Translations under genes and position numbers: made by a program | Part shown: positions 37,277-46,650 of the stretch, in pieces | Layout: each line of letters begins with the position of its first letter | Position numbering within the stretch: the first letter of the stretch is position 1 | Notes under the pieces: model-generated | The model's database searches: none | The model's input: the letters and a program-made list of their open reading frames with translations, nothing else | What the model was told of the DNA's origin: nothing | Origin: Hyphomicrobiales bacterium | GTDB lineage: Bacteria > Pseudomonadota > Alphaproteobacteria > Rhizobiales > Rhizobiaceae | Length of the DNA: 64,000 nt | NCBI GenBank assembly: GCA_900473205.1 | Contig: UCLB01000028.1 | Coordinates: forward strand, 24,651 to 88,650 | Reading direction: 5' to 3'

Positions 37277-37945
37277 ATGACAGAAAAAAAGCCGCTCAGG
37301 CTTCCTTCCGCCAGACTTGTTGCAATTGCCGCTATCGCCGGTGTCGTCTGCGGCGCGGGTGTTGTGGCGTTCAGGCTTATTGGGTCTGAGGGTCAGGTTC
37401 AAGGGGCAGCAGTGGCGCAAGCCGGTTTATGTGAGGGGGCTGCCAAGCGTATCGCCTCCCTCAAGCCGCTTCTGAACGGTCAGGTTGCCGCCATGTCGGC
37501 CAGCGAACGTCCACGGGTCATTCCACTGTCATTCAAGGGGGCGGATGGTGCTGCGATGACCGAAGCCGACTTCAAGGGCAAGACAGTGCTGCTGAATCTC
37601 TGGGCCACATGGTGCGTGCCCTGCCGTGAGGAGATGCCAGCGCTCAACGCTCTCGAAAAGGAAAAGGGCGCGGACAATTTCGAAGTCGTGACCGTCAATA
37701 TCGATACGGGCGATGACGCGAAGCCGAAAAGCTTCATGAGCGAATACGGGATCGATTCCCTCAAGCTCTACCGCGACAGTTCCATGGGCGTATTCAACGT
37801 GCTGAAAAAGGAAGGGCTTGCTTTCGGCCTTCCCGCGACGCTGTTGATCGATGACCAGGGCTGCCTGATGGCATCCATGAATGGGCCGGCGGCCTGGGAC
37901 AGCCAGGACGCCAAAACACTCGTGGAATTTGCGAAAGCAAAGTGA
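37277..37945 (+). CDS. tlpA: Thiol:disulfide interchange protein, TlpA type
   Basis: This 222-residue membrane-anchored thioredoxin-like reductase has a transmembrane helix at about 12-34 and the active site WCVPC with Cys113 and Cys116 (LLNLWATWCVPCREEMP), plus the cis-proline region GLPATLLIDDQG. TlpA reduces periplasmic cysteines, for example in cytochrome oxidase copper-site assembly. The ATG at 37277 has CTGGAG six bases upstream; the longer frame from 37232 overlaps argH and is rejected. Confidence 0.93.
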   Translation: MTEKKPLRLPSARLVAIAAIAGVVCGAGVVAFRLIGSEGQVQGAAVAQAGLCEGAAKRIASLKPLLNGQVAAMSASERPRVIPLSFKGADGAAMTEADFKGKTVLLNLWATWCVPCREEMPALNALEKEKGADNFEVVTVNIDTGDDAKPKSFMSEYGIDSLKLYRDSSMGVFNVLKKEGLAFGLPATLLIDDQGCLMASMNGPAAWDSQDAKTLVEFAKAK

Positions 37946-37954
37946 GCCGAGGAT

Positions 37955-38836
37955 TTACCGCGTCGGGACGGGTGTTTCGCCGCGGTAATCATAGAAGCCA
38001 CGACCGGATTTGCGGCCAAGCCAACCGGCTTCGACATATTTGACCAGAAGCGGGCAAGGGCGATATTTGCTGTCTGCCAGACCATCATGCAGCACCTGCA
38101 TGATCGACAGGCAGGTGTCGAGACCGATGAAGTCGGCCAGTTGCAAGGGCCCCATGGGATGGTTCGCGCCGAGTTTCATGGCGGTGTCGATGGCCTCGAC
38201 AGAGCCGACGCCTTCGTAGAGCGTATAGATCGCCTCGTTGATCATCGGCAGAAGAATGCGGTTGACGATGAAGGCCGGGAAGTCTTCGGCAACCGTAATC
38301 GCCTTGTCCAGCGTGCGGACATATTCCTTGGCGCTTTCAAAGGTCGGTTCGTCGGTAGCGATACCGCGCACCAGTTCCACCAGCTTCATGACCGGCACCG
38401 GGTTCATGAAATGGATGCCCATGAACTGTTCCGGGCGGTCTGTTGCCGAAGCAAGGCGAGTGATGGAAAGCGAAGATGTGTTGGTGGCGAGAAGCGCTTC
38501 TGGTTTTAGAACCGGGCAGACTTGCGCGTAAATCTTGCGCTTGGTTTCCTCGTGCTCGGTCGCGGCCTCGATCACCAGATCCATTGCGGCAAGATCGTTG
38601 ATATCCGAGGAGCCGCCAATGCGCGATAGTGCCGCCTTGCGGTCGTCATCGGCCATCTTGCCATTGCTGACCTGCCGGGCAAGATTGCCGTTGATGGTGG
38701 CAAGACCGGCTTCGATGCGATCCTTCGCGAGGTCGTAAATATGAACCTTGTAGCCCGCCAGTGCAGACACATGCGCAATACCGCAGCCCATCTGACCGGC
38801 TCCAATGATACCGATATTCTTGATTGGGGCGGCCAT
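37955..38836 (-). CDS. hbdA: 3-hydroxybutyryl-CoA dehydrogenase
   Basis: The 293-residue NAD(P)-dependent enzyme interconverts 3-hydroxyacyl-CoA and acetoacetyl-CoA types. It shows the Rossmann motif IGIIGAGQMGCGIAHVSALAG near residue 8 and the family signature HFMNPVPVMKLVELVRGI, with EDFPAFIVNRILLPMINEA. The start at 38836 (MAAPIKNIG) has GGAGAG upstream; the longer frame to 38911 covers the etfA terminator. It lies downstream of etfBA on the same strand, giving a fatty-acid or butyrate electron-transfer neighbourhood. Confidence 0.95.
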   Translation of the reverse strand: MAAPIKNIGIIGAGQMGCGIAHVSALAGYKVHIYDLAKDRIEAGLATINGNLARQVSNGKMADDDRKAALSRIGGSSDINDLAAMDLVIEAATEHEETKRKIYAQVCPVLKPEALLATNTSSLSITRLASATDRPEQFMGIHFMNPVPVMKLVELVRGIATDEPTFESAKEYVRTLDKAITVAEDFPAFIVNRILLPMINEAIYTLYEGVGSVEAIDTAMKLGANHPMGPLQLADFIGLDTCLSIMQVLHDGLADSKYRPCPLLVKYVEAGWLGRKSGRGFYDYRGETPVPTR

Positions 38837-38904
38837 GATGTGTCTCTCCTGTGGGATGTGCTTGGTGCGCGTCATATTGCGCGGGATGTTACGCATATTA
38901 CCGT

Positions 38905-38942
38905 AAAACAAAAGCGGCGCGTTTACAAAAACGCGCCGCTTT
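38905..38942 (-). terminator. Strong intrinsic terminator after etfA
   Basis: A perfect 14-bp stem (AAAGCGGCGCGTTT with AAACGCGCCGCTTT, 38911-38942) with a four-base loop is followed on the minus strand by TGTTTTAC. It starts 15 bp after the etfA stop and separates etfBA from hbdA. Confidence 0.85.
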
Positions 38943-38956
38943 CATGATTGTTATGA

Positions 38957-39886
38957 TCAAAGCGCTTTTTCGAGCTCTGGCAGGGCGTCGAACAGATCAG
39001 CCACGAGGCCGTAATCCGCAACCTGGAAGATCGGTGCTTCCTCATCCTTGTTGATGGCGACGATGACCTTCGAGTCCTTCATGCCAGCCAGATGCTGGAT
39101 AGCGCCGGAAATGCCTGCCGCGATGTAAAGCTGCGGAGCAACGACCTTGCCGGTCTGGCCGACCTGCCAGTCGTTCGGAGCATAGCCGGCATCCACGGCC
39201 GCGCGCGATGCGCCAACGGCGGCACCCAGCTTGTCCGCGACAGGAAGCAGGACTTCCTTGAACTTTTCCGAAGAACCGAGCGCGCGGCCACCGGAAATGA
39301 TGATCTTGGCAGACGTCAGTTCCGGGCGGTCGGACGATGCAAGAGCGTCCGAAACGAAGGACGAGACTGCCGGGTTTTCAGCAGCAGCGACTGTCTCAAC
39401 GGAAGCCGAACCGCCAGCCTGTGCCGGAGCAAAGGTCGAGGTACGAACGGTGATGACCTTTTTCGCGTCGCTGGCCTGTACCGTCTGGATGGCGTTACCG
39501 GCATAGATCGGGCGCTTGAACGTATCGGCGGAGATGACTTCGATGATTTCGGAAATCTGCGCCACATCCAGAAGGGCCGCCACGCGAGGCAGGACGTTCT
39601 TGGCGGATGCCGTGGCAGGCGCGATGATGACGTCATAGGAAGCGCTGAGCGAAACAAGCAATGCGGCGAGCGGTTCTGCCAGCTGGTTGGCATAGGATGC
39701 GTCGTCGGCCAGCAAGACCTTGGAAACGCCGGACAGCTTGGCGGCTTCGTCAGCAGCAGCCTTGGCGTTGGAACCGGCGACCAGCACGGTCACATCGCCG
39801 CCAATCTGTGTTGCCGCCGTCAGTGTCTTTGCCGTCTGGTCGGAAAGGGTTGCGTTGTCGTGTTCTGCCAGAAGAAGAATGGCCAT
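38957..39886 (-). CDS. etfA: Electron transfer flavoprotein, alpha subunit
   Basis: EtfA binds FAD and passes electrons from acyl-CoA dehydrogenases to ETF:quinone oxidoreductase. The 309-residue product ends with the FAD domain signature [22 protein letters not shown] and [20 protein letters not shown], with [20 protein letters not shown]. It follows etfB by 24 bp on the same strand and ends at a strong terminator. Confidence 0.97.
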   Translation of the reverse strand: MAILLLAEHDNATLSDQTAKTLTAATQIGGDVTVLVAGSNAKAAADEAAKLSGVSKVLLADDASYANQLAEPLAALLVSLSASYDVIIAPATASAKNVLPRVAALLDVAQISEIIEVISADTFKRPIYAGNAIQTVQASDAKKVITVRTSTFAPAQAGGSASVETVAAAENPAVSSFVSDALASSDRPELTSAKIIISGGRALGSSEKFKEVLLPVADKLGAAVGASRAAVDAGYAPNDWQVGQTGKVVAPQLYIAAGISGAIQHLAGMKDSKVIVAINKDEEAPIFQVADYGLVADLFDALPELEKAL

Positions 39887-39910
39887 AATAAAATCTCCCT
39901 ATCCGAATTC

Positions 39911-40657
39911 TTAAATTACACCGTCGGCCTTGAGCTTCGATACGAGCTCGGCCACCGAACCAACCTTGACGCCAGCCTTGCGGCCTGCGGGCTCCTCGGT
40001 CTTCAGGACCTTGAGGCGAGGTGCGATATCGACGCCGAAATCGGCAGGCGTCTTCTTGTCGAGCGGCTTCTTCTTTGCCTTCATGATGTTTGGCAAAGAC
40101 GCATAGCGTGGTTCATTGAGGCGAAGGTCGGTGGTGACGACGGCGGGAAGCTTCAGTTCCACCGTCTGCAAGCCGCCATCCACTTCGCGGGTTACGGCAA
40201 CCTTGCCGTCGGAAGGCTCGACCTTGGAGGCAAATGTGCCCTGTCCCCAGCCCAGAAGCGCTGCGAGCATCTGGCCGGTCTGGTTGCTGTCGTCATCGAT
40301 GGCCTGTTTGCCGACGATGACAAGGCCCGGAGCTTCGGCTTCGACGACGCCCTTCAAAAGCTTGGCGACGGCCAGCGGCTCGACAGCTTCATCGGTCTCG
40401 ATCAGGATGGCGCGGTCGGCACCCATGGCCAGCGCCGTGCGAAGTGTTTCTTCCGCCTTGGCAGGACCGATAGAAACGACGACCACCTCTTCCGCCTTGC
40501 CAGCTTCCTTCAGGCGAAGGGCTTCTTCGACGGAAATCTCATCGAAGGGGTTCATCGACATCTTGACGTTGGCAAGTTCAACGCCTGAACCATCCGCCTT
40601 GACGCGAATCTTGACGTTGTAGTCCACCACACGCTTCACAGGGACGAGGATTTTCAT
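39911..40657 (-). CDS. etfB: Electron transfer flavoprotein, beta subunit
   Basis: EtfB is the AMP-binding partner of EtfA. The 248-residue product begins [19 protein letters not shown] and carries the family block [21 protein letters not shown] and [11 protein letters not shown], with [19 protein letters not shown]. The start at 40657 has GGAAGG upstream and excludes the longer frame to 40720. It is first in the etfBA operon; its upstream region contains a palindromic element. Confidence 0.97.
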   Translation of the reverse strand: MKILVPVKRVVDYNVKIRVKADGSGVELANVKMSMNPFDEISVEEALRLKEAGKAEEVVVVSIGPAKAEETLRTALAMGADRAILIETDEAVEPLAVAKLLKGVVEAEAPGLVIVGKQAIDDDSNQTGQMLAALLGWGQGTFASKVEPSDGKVAVTREVDGGLQTVELKLPAVVTTDLRLNEPRYASLPNIMKAKKKPLDKKTPADFGVDIAPRLKVLKTEEPAGRKAGVKVGSVAELVSKLKADGVI

Positions 40658-40796
40658 CGATAACCTTCCTTCAACTCCTGACCGCAAAGCGAGACGCCGA
40701 ACGGTCCTCCAGATAATCAAGTTGCGACATGGATACGCATTTTTCCCGTAATTTCAACGGAGCAATGCTCATGATCTCATGCACGTTGCGGATATC

Positions 40797-40816
40797 TTAC
40801 GTTAACGTGAACGTAA
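40797..40816. promoter_or_regulatory. ACGT-repeat palindrome upstream of etfBA
   Basis: The 20-bp element TTACGTTAACGTGAACGTAA contains the perfect 10-bp palindrome ACGTTAACGT and has matching TTACGT/ACGTAA ends. It lies 140 bp upstream of etfB and 23 bp beyond the rhomboid stop. It resembles operators described for the MerR-family regulator LiuR of branched-chain amino-acid and acyl-CoA catabolism; that link is inference. Confidence 0.45.
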
Positions 40817-40838
40817 ATATCAATCCTTGTGATAATCT

Positions 40839-41615
40839 TCATCGAATACCATCGAAAGGTCGTTCCGTTTGCGACACGACAGAGGCTTGTGGTCCCTGAT
40901 TTTTATGTTCGACGGCGCGCGGGGTGACGATGGAGCGGTCGAACAGCGGCACACCCTTTCTTCGCAGAAACAGCACGAGGATCGCGCCTGCAATAATGCC
41001 GCCCACATGCGCACCCCACGAGACGCGCTCCTGAAACCCGAAGGCGAACATGAAGAATTGCTGCCCAACCCACAACGCCAGTGGAATGAAGGCGGGCAGG
41101 GGAATGGGAATGCGCATGAAGACCAGTATCCACACCCGCACTTTTGGATGCAGCAGCAGATAGGCCGCGACCACACCCGACACCGCACCGGATGCGCCAA
41201 TGAGCGGGGCTTCCGATGCTGGCTCGACAAGGCCATGGAAGAGTGCGCCTGCGATCGCGCAGGCTATGTAAAACAGCAGGAAGCGCAGATGGCCGAATGC
41301 GTCCTCGACATTATCGCCAAACACCCAAAGGAAGACCATGTTGGAGGCAAGGTGCCAGAAATTCAGATGTAGGAACGCATAGGTCAAAAGGGTCGCATCA
41401 TCAGGCACGATTTGTAGTGCGGGCTCAAGATAAGCGTAGTCGAAGACGACTGCGGGAATGAAGCCGAGACCAAGCGCCGCGGCATTCGCAGCCTCATTGC
41501 TTGCAATAGCGCTCGTCAACAGCCAGACGAGAATATTGAGGCCGATCAGCGAAAGGGTCACATATTGCAGCTTGATGTGCTTGAGCGAATTCGCATCGTG
41601 CAATGGAATGAACAT
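40839..41615 (-). CDS. Rhomboid-family intramembrane serine protease
   Basis: The 258-residue protein has about six helices, the catalytic serine Ser142 in LIGASGAVSG and the catalytic His203 in WGAHVGGIIAG. The N-terminal HLNFWHLASNMVFLWVFGDNVED (about 83-105) is the conserved L1-loop/TM2 region of rhomboids. Rhomboids cleave transmembrane segments of other proteins; the substrate here is unknown. It follows the PduO-type gene by 21 bp and may be co-transcribed. Confidence 0.93.
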   Translation of the reverse strand: MFIPLHDANSLKHIKLQYVTLSLIGLNILVWLLTSAIASNEAANAAALGLGFIPAVVFDYAYLEPALQIVPDDATLLTYAFLHLNFWHLASNMVFLWVFGDNVEDAFGHLRFLLFYIACAIAGALFHGLVEPASEAPLIGASGAVSGVVAAYLLLHPKVRVWILVFMRIPIPLPAFIPLALWVGQQFFMFAFGFQERVSWGAHVGGIIAGAILVLFLRRKGVPLFDRSIVTPRAVEHKNQGPQASVVSQTERPFDGIR

Positions 41616-41636
41616 GCGAAAACGCCCTTGCTTGAC

Positions 41637-42224
41637 CTAGCGGTTCTGACCGGGAACCCAGAGAATATCGGGCATGTCCGAGTTCGTCGCATCATTGGCA
41701 AAGCGGGCCGCGACGAACAGGAAGTCGGATAGACGGTTGATGTATTTCAGCGCTGCGCTGCTCACCACTTCGCCTTCCATCTGCGCCAGTTCCACCATTT
41801 GCCGCTCTGCGCGGCGTGACACGGTGCGGGCAAGATGCAGATAGGCGGCGGCGGGCGTTCCGCCCGGTAGAACGAAGGATTTCAGCGGTGAAAGACCGGC
41901 ATTCAATGCGTCGATCTCATTCTCCAGTCGTGTGACCTGCGCTTCAACGATCCTCAAAGGCTCGTATGACAGGGTTTCGCCCGTGTCGGGCGTTGCCAGA
42001 TCGGCACCAAGGTCGAAAAGGTCGTTTTGGACGCGAAACAGCATCGCGTCGAGTTCAGTCAGGCCGGATGTGTGCAGCCGGGCAACGCCGATGACGGAGT
42101 TCGTCTCGTCAACCGTTCCATAGCTTTCCACGCGTAAATCATGCTTGGTGCGTCGCGGTCCGGACACGAGAGCAGTCGTGCCATCATCGCCGGTGCGGGT
42201 GTAAATCTTGTTCAGCTTGACCAT
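41637..42224 (-). CDS. Cob(I)alamin adenosyltransferase, PduO type
   Basis: The 195-residue protein transfers adenosyl from ATP to cob(I)alamin to make coenzyme B12. It has the ATP-binding N-terminal TRTGDDGTTALVSG, the FGTVDE-equivalent YGTVDETNSVIG and the helical SRRAERQMVELAQ with YINRLSDFLFVAARF. It is not related to CobA/BtuR. It is part of a minus-strand run with the HIG1-like gene 15 bp upstream and the rhomboid gene downstream. Confidence 0.95.
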   Translation of the reverse strand: MVKLNKIYTRTGDDGTTALVSGPRRTKHDLRVESYGTVDETNSVIGVARLHTSGLTELDAMLFRVQNDLFDLGADLATPDTGETLSYEPLRIVEAQVTRLENEIDALNAGLSPLKSFVLPGGTPAAAYLHLARTVSRRAERQMVELAQMEGEVVSSAALKYINRLSDFLFVAARFANDATNSDMPDILWVPGQNR

Positions 42225-42239
42225 ATTGCCACTCGCTCC

Positions 42240-42437
42240 TTATCGCCCGCCGCCCGTCAGCCACAGGGTCAGCATGATGAGGATGATGGCGATGGCCTGC
42301 AGCAGAAGCCGAAGCTGCATCAACTTGTTGGATTTGTTGGCATCCGTGCCTTTGAGCATGTTGAACAGCCCGCGTATCAGCACGAGCACCACCAGACCCA
42401 TGACGATGGCTGCAAGAACCATGGTGAAACTCGACAT
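42240..42437 (-). CDS. Twin-transmembrane HIG1-domain small protein
   Basis: The 65-residue protein has two hydrophobic helices (about 6-28 and 43-60) joined by a polar loop GTDANKSNKLMQLRL, the layout of the HIG1-type twin-transmembrane family. Mitochondrial relatives associate with respiratory complexes; the bacterial role is undefined. The gene lies 15 bp before the PduO-type gene. Confidence 0.8.
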   Translation of the reverse strand: MSSFTMVLAAIVMGLVVLVLIRGLFNMLKGTDANKSNKLMQLRLLLQAIAIILIMLTLWLTGGGR

Positions 42438-42499
42438 GCTCTACCCTCCCGAAATGCCGTGACCTTGAATGCGTTGTAGCTGATTGGGACGTTAAAGCG

Positions 42500-43333
42500 C
42501 TAGTCGAACTTGCGCAGCAATCGGTAAAACAAATCGGCGGGCAAAAGGCGTTTCAAAATCATCGCCTGCTTGGCTGGCGTGGTGATGACGTAGTGGGTTT
42601 TTGGACGCCGCGCCGTCAAGGCATGCTTCAATTCCCTGTAAACAGCATCCGGACCAAGCTTGTGCTTGTTTTTAGGTCCGCTGCCATCCAGCCGCGCAAG
42701 CTGGCGCTTGTAGTCTTGCGCATGGGCAGAATTCTCAAGGTCGATATTGCCCTTGATATGTGCCAGCGCAGTAGCGGTAAATTTCGAGGCGATGGGGCCG
42801 GGCTCGATAAGGCTGACGTGAATGCCACTGCCCTGAAGCTCCATGCGAAGCGTAACGCCCAGCCCTTCAAGAGCGAATTTCGACGCCGTATAGGCACCGC
42901 GATAGCGGTAGGGCACAAGACCGAGAATGGATGAGCAATGCACGATCCGCCCATGTCCCTGCCTGCGCATGAACGGAATGATGCGGCATGTCAGATCGTG
43001 CCAGCCGAAAACATTGGTTTCGAACTGTTGGCGCAGGACATCGACGGATAAGTCCTCGACCGCGCCGGGCTGGCCATAGGCACCATTGTTGAAGAGCGCG
43101 TCGATGCGCCCACCGGTACGTGCCGCGACCTCATCCACCAGGGCCGCTATGGTTTCCGGCTTGGTGTAATCCATCAGCAGCGTCTCGATGCCGGCGCGTT
43201 CCAGCGAAATCATATCTTCCGTACGTCGCACTGTGGCAAACACTCGCCAGCCATCCTTGTGAAGCGCTTCGGCACAATGAGCGCCGATGCCGGAGGAGCA
43301 GCCGGTGATGATGATGGCCGGTTTTTCGGACAT
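42500..43333 (-). CDS. Short-chain dehydrogenase/reductase
   Basis: The 277-residue SDR has the nucleotide-binding TGCSSGIGAHCAEAL near the N-terminus, NNGAYGQPG in place of the usual NNAG, the serine in HCSSILG and the catalytic YTASK. A substrate cannot be assigned; this subtype is often annotated as a sorbitol- or retinol-dehydrogenase-like protein. It precedes the HIG1-like gene with 62 bp between and is divergent from the YihY/BrkB-family gene. Confidence 0.92.
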   Translation of the reverse strand: MSEKPAIIITGCSSGIGAHCAEALHKDGWRVFATVRRTEDMISLERAGIETLLMDYTKPETIAALVDEVAARTGGRIDALFNNGAYGQPGAVEDLSVDVLRQQFETNVFGWHDLTCRIIPFMRRQGHGRIVHCSSILGLVPYRYRGAYTASKFALEGLGVTLRMELQGSGIHVSLIEPGPIASKFTATALAHIKGNIDLENSAHAQDYKRQLARLDGSGPKNKHKLGPDAVYRELKHALTARRPKTHYVITTPAKQAMILKRLLPADLFYRLLRKFD

Positions 43334-43518
43334 GGAATAGGTTTCCTCGGGCAGGACGTGTTATGAAAAATGCCTAGAAAAGGGTAGGGTGAATTTCAGT
43401 AGTGCACAATTCTTCTTTTCAAGTGGAACCGGCGCGTGGTCTCATGCGCTGTATAAGCATGACTGACTTCCCATATCTCACCATGGGTTACAAATGAAAT
43501 GCCGATTGAGGAGGTGAC

Positions 43519-44427
43519 ATGGTTGCCGCGTTGGACATTGTCCGAAAAGTCGCCTTCGATGCCTATTTTCACTTTGCCGAGGATGATGGCTGGGCGATGG
43601 CGAGCCATGTTGCGCTTTCCATTCTTCTCGCCCTGTTTCCGTTTCTGATTTTCGGAACGGCGCTGGCTGGTTTTTTAGGGGCTGACCAGTTTGCCGAGAC
43701 CGCCGTCCACATCATCTTCGACACATGGCCAGCCGCCATTGCAGCACCGCTTGCCGCGCAGGTGCAACAGGTGCTGACCATTCCGCGTGGTGGACTGCTG
43801 ACGATCTCGGTTCTCGCCGCCGCCTATTTCGCGTCCAATGGTGTAGAAGCGCTGAGAATATCTCTCAACCGTGCCTACCGGGTCAGTGAAACGCGCTGGT
43901 GGTACGTCACCCGCCTGCTCAGCCTGTTTTATGTGGTCATCGCGGTGACCACCTTCGCCGCTATCAGCATTGTTCTCGTTGCCGTGCCGGTGGCGCTGTC
44001 CTTTGCGGAAACGCGCTTTCCCTTGTTAAAAGATGTTCTGGTCACGGTCTCCAATCTCGGACTTTACGGCACGATCATTGTTCTGGTCGTCGGCCTTTCA
44101 GCCGCGCATCTATGGCTGCCCGCCGGACGCCGCCGCATCTGGGATGTTCTGCCGGGCATTATTCTGACGCTGATCTTCTGGGTCATCGGTGCGGCGATCT
44201 TTGCCTATTATCTGGCAACCTTCGCCAATTATGCGGCGACCTATGCCGGTCTTGCCTCTGTTATGATCGTACTCGTCTTCCTCTACATGGTCGGCGTCAT
44301 CTTCATGCTGGGGGCCGAGGTGAATGCGGCGCTGATGAAATATCGCATCAGGCATGTCATCAAGGCAGGCATTCACAATGGCAGCTTGAGAGAAGCACTA
44401 GATGCCGAGGAGGCTGCTGATATCTGA
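43519..44427 (+). CDS. YihY/BrkB-family inner-membrane protein
   Basis: The 302-residue protein has about six helices and family motifs such as HVALSILLALFPFLIFGTALAG (about 34-55), YFASNGVEALRISLNRAYRV and the C-terminal VMIVLVFLYMVGVIFMLGAEVNA. Its function is unclear; YihY proteins were historically mis-named ribonuclease BN. A strong GGAGGTGAC precedes the ATG. Its last 30 bases overlap the convergent gluQRS gene. Confidence 0.92.
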   Translation: MVAALDIVRKVAFDAYFHFAEDDGWAMASHVALSILLALFPFLIFGTALAGFLGADQFAETAVHIIFDTWPAAIAAPLAAQVQQVLTIPRGGLLTISVLAAAYFASNGVEALRISLNRAYRVSETRWWYVTRLLSLFYVVIAVTTFAAISIVLVAVPVALSFAETRFPLLKDVLVTVSNLGLYGTIIVLVVGLSAAHLWLPAGRRRIWDVLPGIILTLIFWVIGAAIFAYYLATFANYAATYAGLASVMIVLVFLYMVGVIFMLGAEVNAALMKYRIRHVIKAGIHNGSLREALDAEEAADI

Positions 44428-45279
44428 CGGTGTGAGGCCCTGTTGGCGCAAAGCCTGAAGGCCCGTGCTGCTGATGCTCTTGGAGAGTTTCCGACCCTTG
44501 TCGTCCAACACCAGCCGGTGGTGGTGATACTCCGGAACCCGCAGGTCCAGCAGATGCTGGAGCAATCGATGCACGGATGTCGCGGCAAACAAATCCATGC
44601 CCCGCACGACATGGGTTATACCCTGCAAGGCATCATCCAACACCACGGACAGATGATAGCTGGACGGTGCATCCGACCGGGACAGGATGACGTCTCCCCA
44701 CGCTGCCGGATCGGCCTTGATGATTGCCCTCTCGCCGCTGCCGGTCTCAGCCCATTCCAGTGAATGCCCAAGGTGAGAGATGGCCTTGTCCATATCCAGC
44801 CGCCAGGCGTGCTGGATATTTGACGAAAGCAGCGCTGCGACTTCCTCTGCGGGCCTTTGCTTGTCGAGCGGTGGATAGAGCGCCGCGCCATCAGGGTCGC
44901 GTGGCCAGATCTGTCCGTTGGACTCGTAGTTTCTGACAAAAGCTTTCGTCTCGCTACGGCTCATGAAAGACGGATAGGCCAGTCCCATCTCGATCAACGT
45001 CTCCAGCCCTTGGCGATAATCCGCAAAATGGTCGGATTGCCTGCGCACGGGCTCCTCCCATGAAAGGCCAAGCCATCTCAGGTCTTCGTAAATTCCCTGC
45101 TCGAGTTCCGGCGTGCAACGCGTGAGATCGATATCTTCGATGCGCAGAAGAAAACGTCCGTCCACCGCTTGCGCCATGTCGTGATTGAGCATGGCGGAGA
45201 GCGCATGGCCCAGATGCAGCCGGCCATTGGGGCTCGGTGCAAAACGAAAAACCGGCTTTTGACCTGAAAGCGAAGACAT
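44398..45279 (-). CDS. gluQRS: Glutamyl-Q tRNA(Asp) synthetase
   Basis: GluQ-RS attaches glutamate to queuosine in tRNA(Asp). The roughly 293-residue protein is a truncated glutamyl-tRNA synthetase catalytic domain: HIGH-like FAPSPNGRLHLGHALSA, RIEDIDLTRC and KMSKS-like DDKGRKLSKS. The zinc-binding cysteines of the E. coli enzyme are not present in the corresponding SFMSRSETKAF region. Start could be 45279 (MSSLSGQ) or 45294. It overlaps the convergent YihY gene at its 3' end. Confidence 0.93.
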   Translation of the reverse strand: MSSLSGQKPVFRFAPSPNGRLHLGHALSAMLNHDMAQAVDGRFLLRIEDIDLTRCTPELEQGIYEDLRWLGLSWEEPVRRQSDHFADYRQGLETLIEMGLAYPSFMSRSETKAFVRNYESNGQIWPRDPDGAALYPPLDKQRPAEEVAALLSSNIQHAWRLDMDKAISHLGHSLEWAETGSGERAIIKADPAAWGDVILSRSDAPSSYHLSVVLDDALQGITHVVRGMDLFAATSVHRLLQHLLDLRVPEYHHHRLVLDDKGRKLSKSISSTGLQALRQQGLTPSDISSLLGI

Positions 45280-45340
45280 GGTTTCTTCTGCCACGGTTTC
45301 CGGTGCTTCGCCAAGACGAAGTCATGCGTGTTGGGGTGCG

Positions 45341-45988
45341 GTGGTCAAAATCATTCGAGATGCTTCGGATATCGAGGAAGGGCTGAAAACTCTTGTCCTC
45401 ATAGACCCGCGGCTGGAGCGCGTCGCTGAACGGGCAGGGCCGCTGCCGCTACGGCTGAGCGAACCCGGCTTCGCGGGGCTTGCCCATATCATCGTATCGC
45501 AGGTCGTGTCCCGCGCCAGCGCCGATGCCATCTGGCGACGAATGCTGGATGAGATGGGCGAGGTGACGGCGCAGAATTATCTGGCCGTAACGTCTGAGGA
45601 CGTACCGCGCTTTGGCCTTTCCCGTGCCAAAGCGCGAACCCTGCACGGCGTTGCCACCGCCATCGTCGGCGGCGGGCTCGATCTCGAATCGTTGAATCTG
45701 CTGGATGATTCAAGCGCATTCTCCGCTTTGACAGCGCTGAAGGGCGTCGGTCCATGGACGGCACAGGTTTATTTGATGTTTTGTGGCGGGCACTCGGACA
45801 TCTTTCCGTCCGGCGATGTCGCGCTACAGGCAGCCGTGGCCCACGCGTTAGGCACGGACACCCGCCCGAGTGCCAAAAAACTGGCAGAAATGGCGATGTT
45901 CTGGTCGCCCTGGCGGTCTGTCGCAGCCCGGCTTTTCTGGGCCTATTATGCGTCCATGACGCGGCGCGATGTCTTGCCGATTGCCTGA
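45341..45988 (+). CDS. DNA-3-methyladenine glycosylase, AlkA-like HhH-GPD
   Basis: The 215-residue base-excision enzyme carries the helix-hairpin-helix LKGVGPWTAQVYLMF and the catalytic aspartate in FPSGDVALQ, with LAHIIVSQVVSRASADAIW upstream. It should remove alkylated purines from DNA. GTG at 45341 is preferred; the frame open from an ATG at 45278 would overlap the divergent gluQRS start and adds a Ser/Arg-rich tail without family similarity. Confidence 0.9.
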   Translation: MVKIIRDASDIEEGLKTLVLIDPRLERVAERAGPLPLRLSEPGFAGLAHIIVSQVVSRASADAIWRRMLDEMGEVTAQNYLAVTSEDVPRFGLSRAKARTLHGVATAIVGGGLDLESLNLLDDSSAFSALTALKGVGPWTAQVYLMFCGGHSDIFPSGDVALQAAVAHALGTDTRPSAKKLAEMAMFWSPWRSVAARLFWAYYASMTRRDVLPIA

Positions 45989-46087
45989 AATAAGCCTTTC
46001 TTTCAGCGCTTCATTTATAGGCTTCACAATCCTGTAACAACAGACCTAATATACAAGTGCAGATGCCGAATCGATCAGGAGACGCCC

Positions 46088-46645
46088 TTGACGATTGCAG
46101 TTTCACCACAGGCCCTGCCCGCGCTCGTTCTGAACGCAGACTACAGGCCGCTGAGTTATTATCCCTTGTCGTTATGGTCCTGGCAGGACGCGATCAAGGC
46201 CGTATTTCTTGACCGTGTGAACATCATTGCAGAATATGATCACGCGGTATGTTCGCCCAGTTTTTCCATGCGGCTGCCGAGTGTCGTCAGCCTGAAGACC
46301 TACGTGCAGCCGACGCGAAATCCCGCCTTCACACGCTTTAACGTGTTTCTGCGTGACAAGTTCGAGTGCCAATATTGTGGTTCGAAAGACGACCTGACTT
46401 TCGATCACGTCATTCCGCGCGCACATGGCGGTGAAACGACGTGGCTGAACGTTGTCGCGGCCTGCTCACCCTGCAATCTGAAGAAAGGCAGCAAGCTGCC
46501 GAAGATTGCAGGCATGTTCCCGCACCAGAAGCCTTATCAGCCGACGGTGCAGGATTTGCACAATAATGGCCGTTCTTTCCCACCCAACTATCTGCACGAA
46601 AGCTGGATGGATTATCTCTACTGGGATACCGAATTGCAGCCTTGA
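46088..46645 (+). CDS. HNH endonuclease
   Basis: The 185-residue protein contains an HNH domain at about 90-145: zinc cysteine pairs CQYCGSKDDLTFDHVIPRAHGG and CSPCNLKKGSK, with the catalytic His in FDHVIPRAHGG. Family members range from housekeeping nucleases to phage enzymes; the isolated chromosomal position next to dsbB suggests a conserved rhizobial one. The start is TTG at 46088 with AGGAG upstream. The stop lies five bases from the dsbB stop. Confidence 0.9.
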   Translation: MTIAVSPQALPALVLNADYRPLSYYPLSLWSWQDAIKAVFLDRVNIIAEYDHAVCSPSFSMRLPSVVSLKTYVQPTRNPAFTRFNVFLRDKFECQYCGSKDDLTFDHVIPRAHGGETTWLNVVAACSPCNLKKGSKLPKIAGMFPHQKPYQPTVQDLHNNGRSFPPNYLHESWMDYLYWDTELQP

Positions 46646-46650
46646 TCGAC

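Noticed and set aside
39092..40588. A 498-codon plus-strand frame over etfA and etfB
   Set aside because: Both subunits have definite family motifs on the minus strand; the long frame is antisense.
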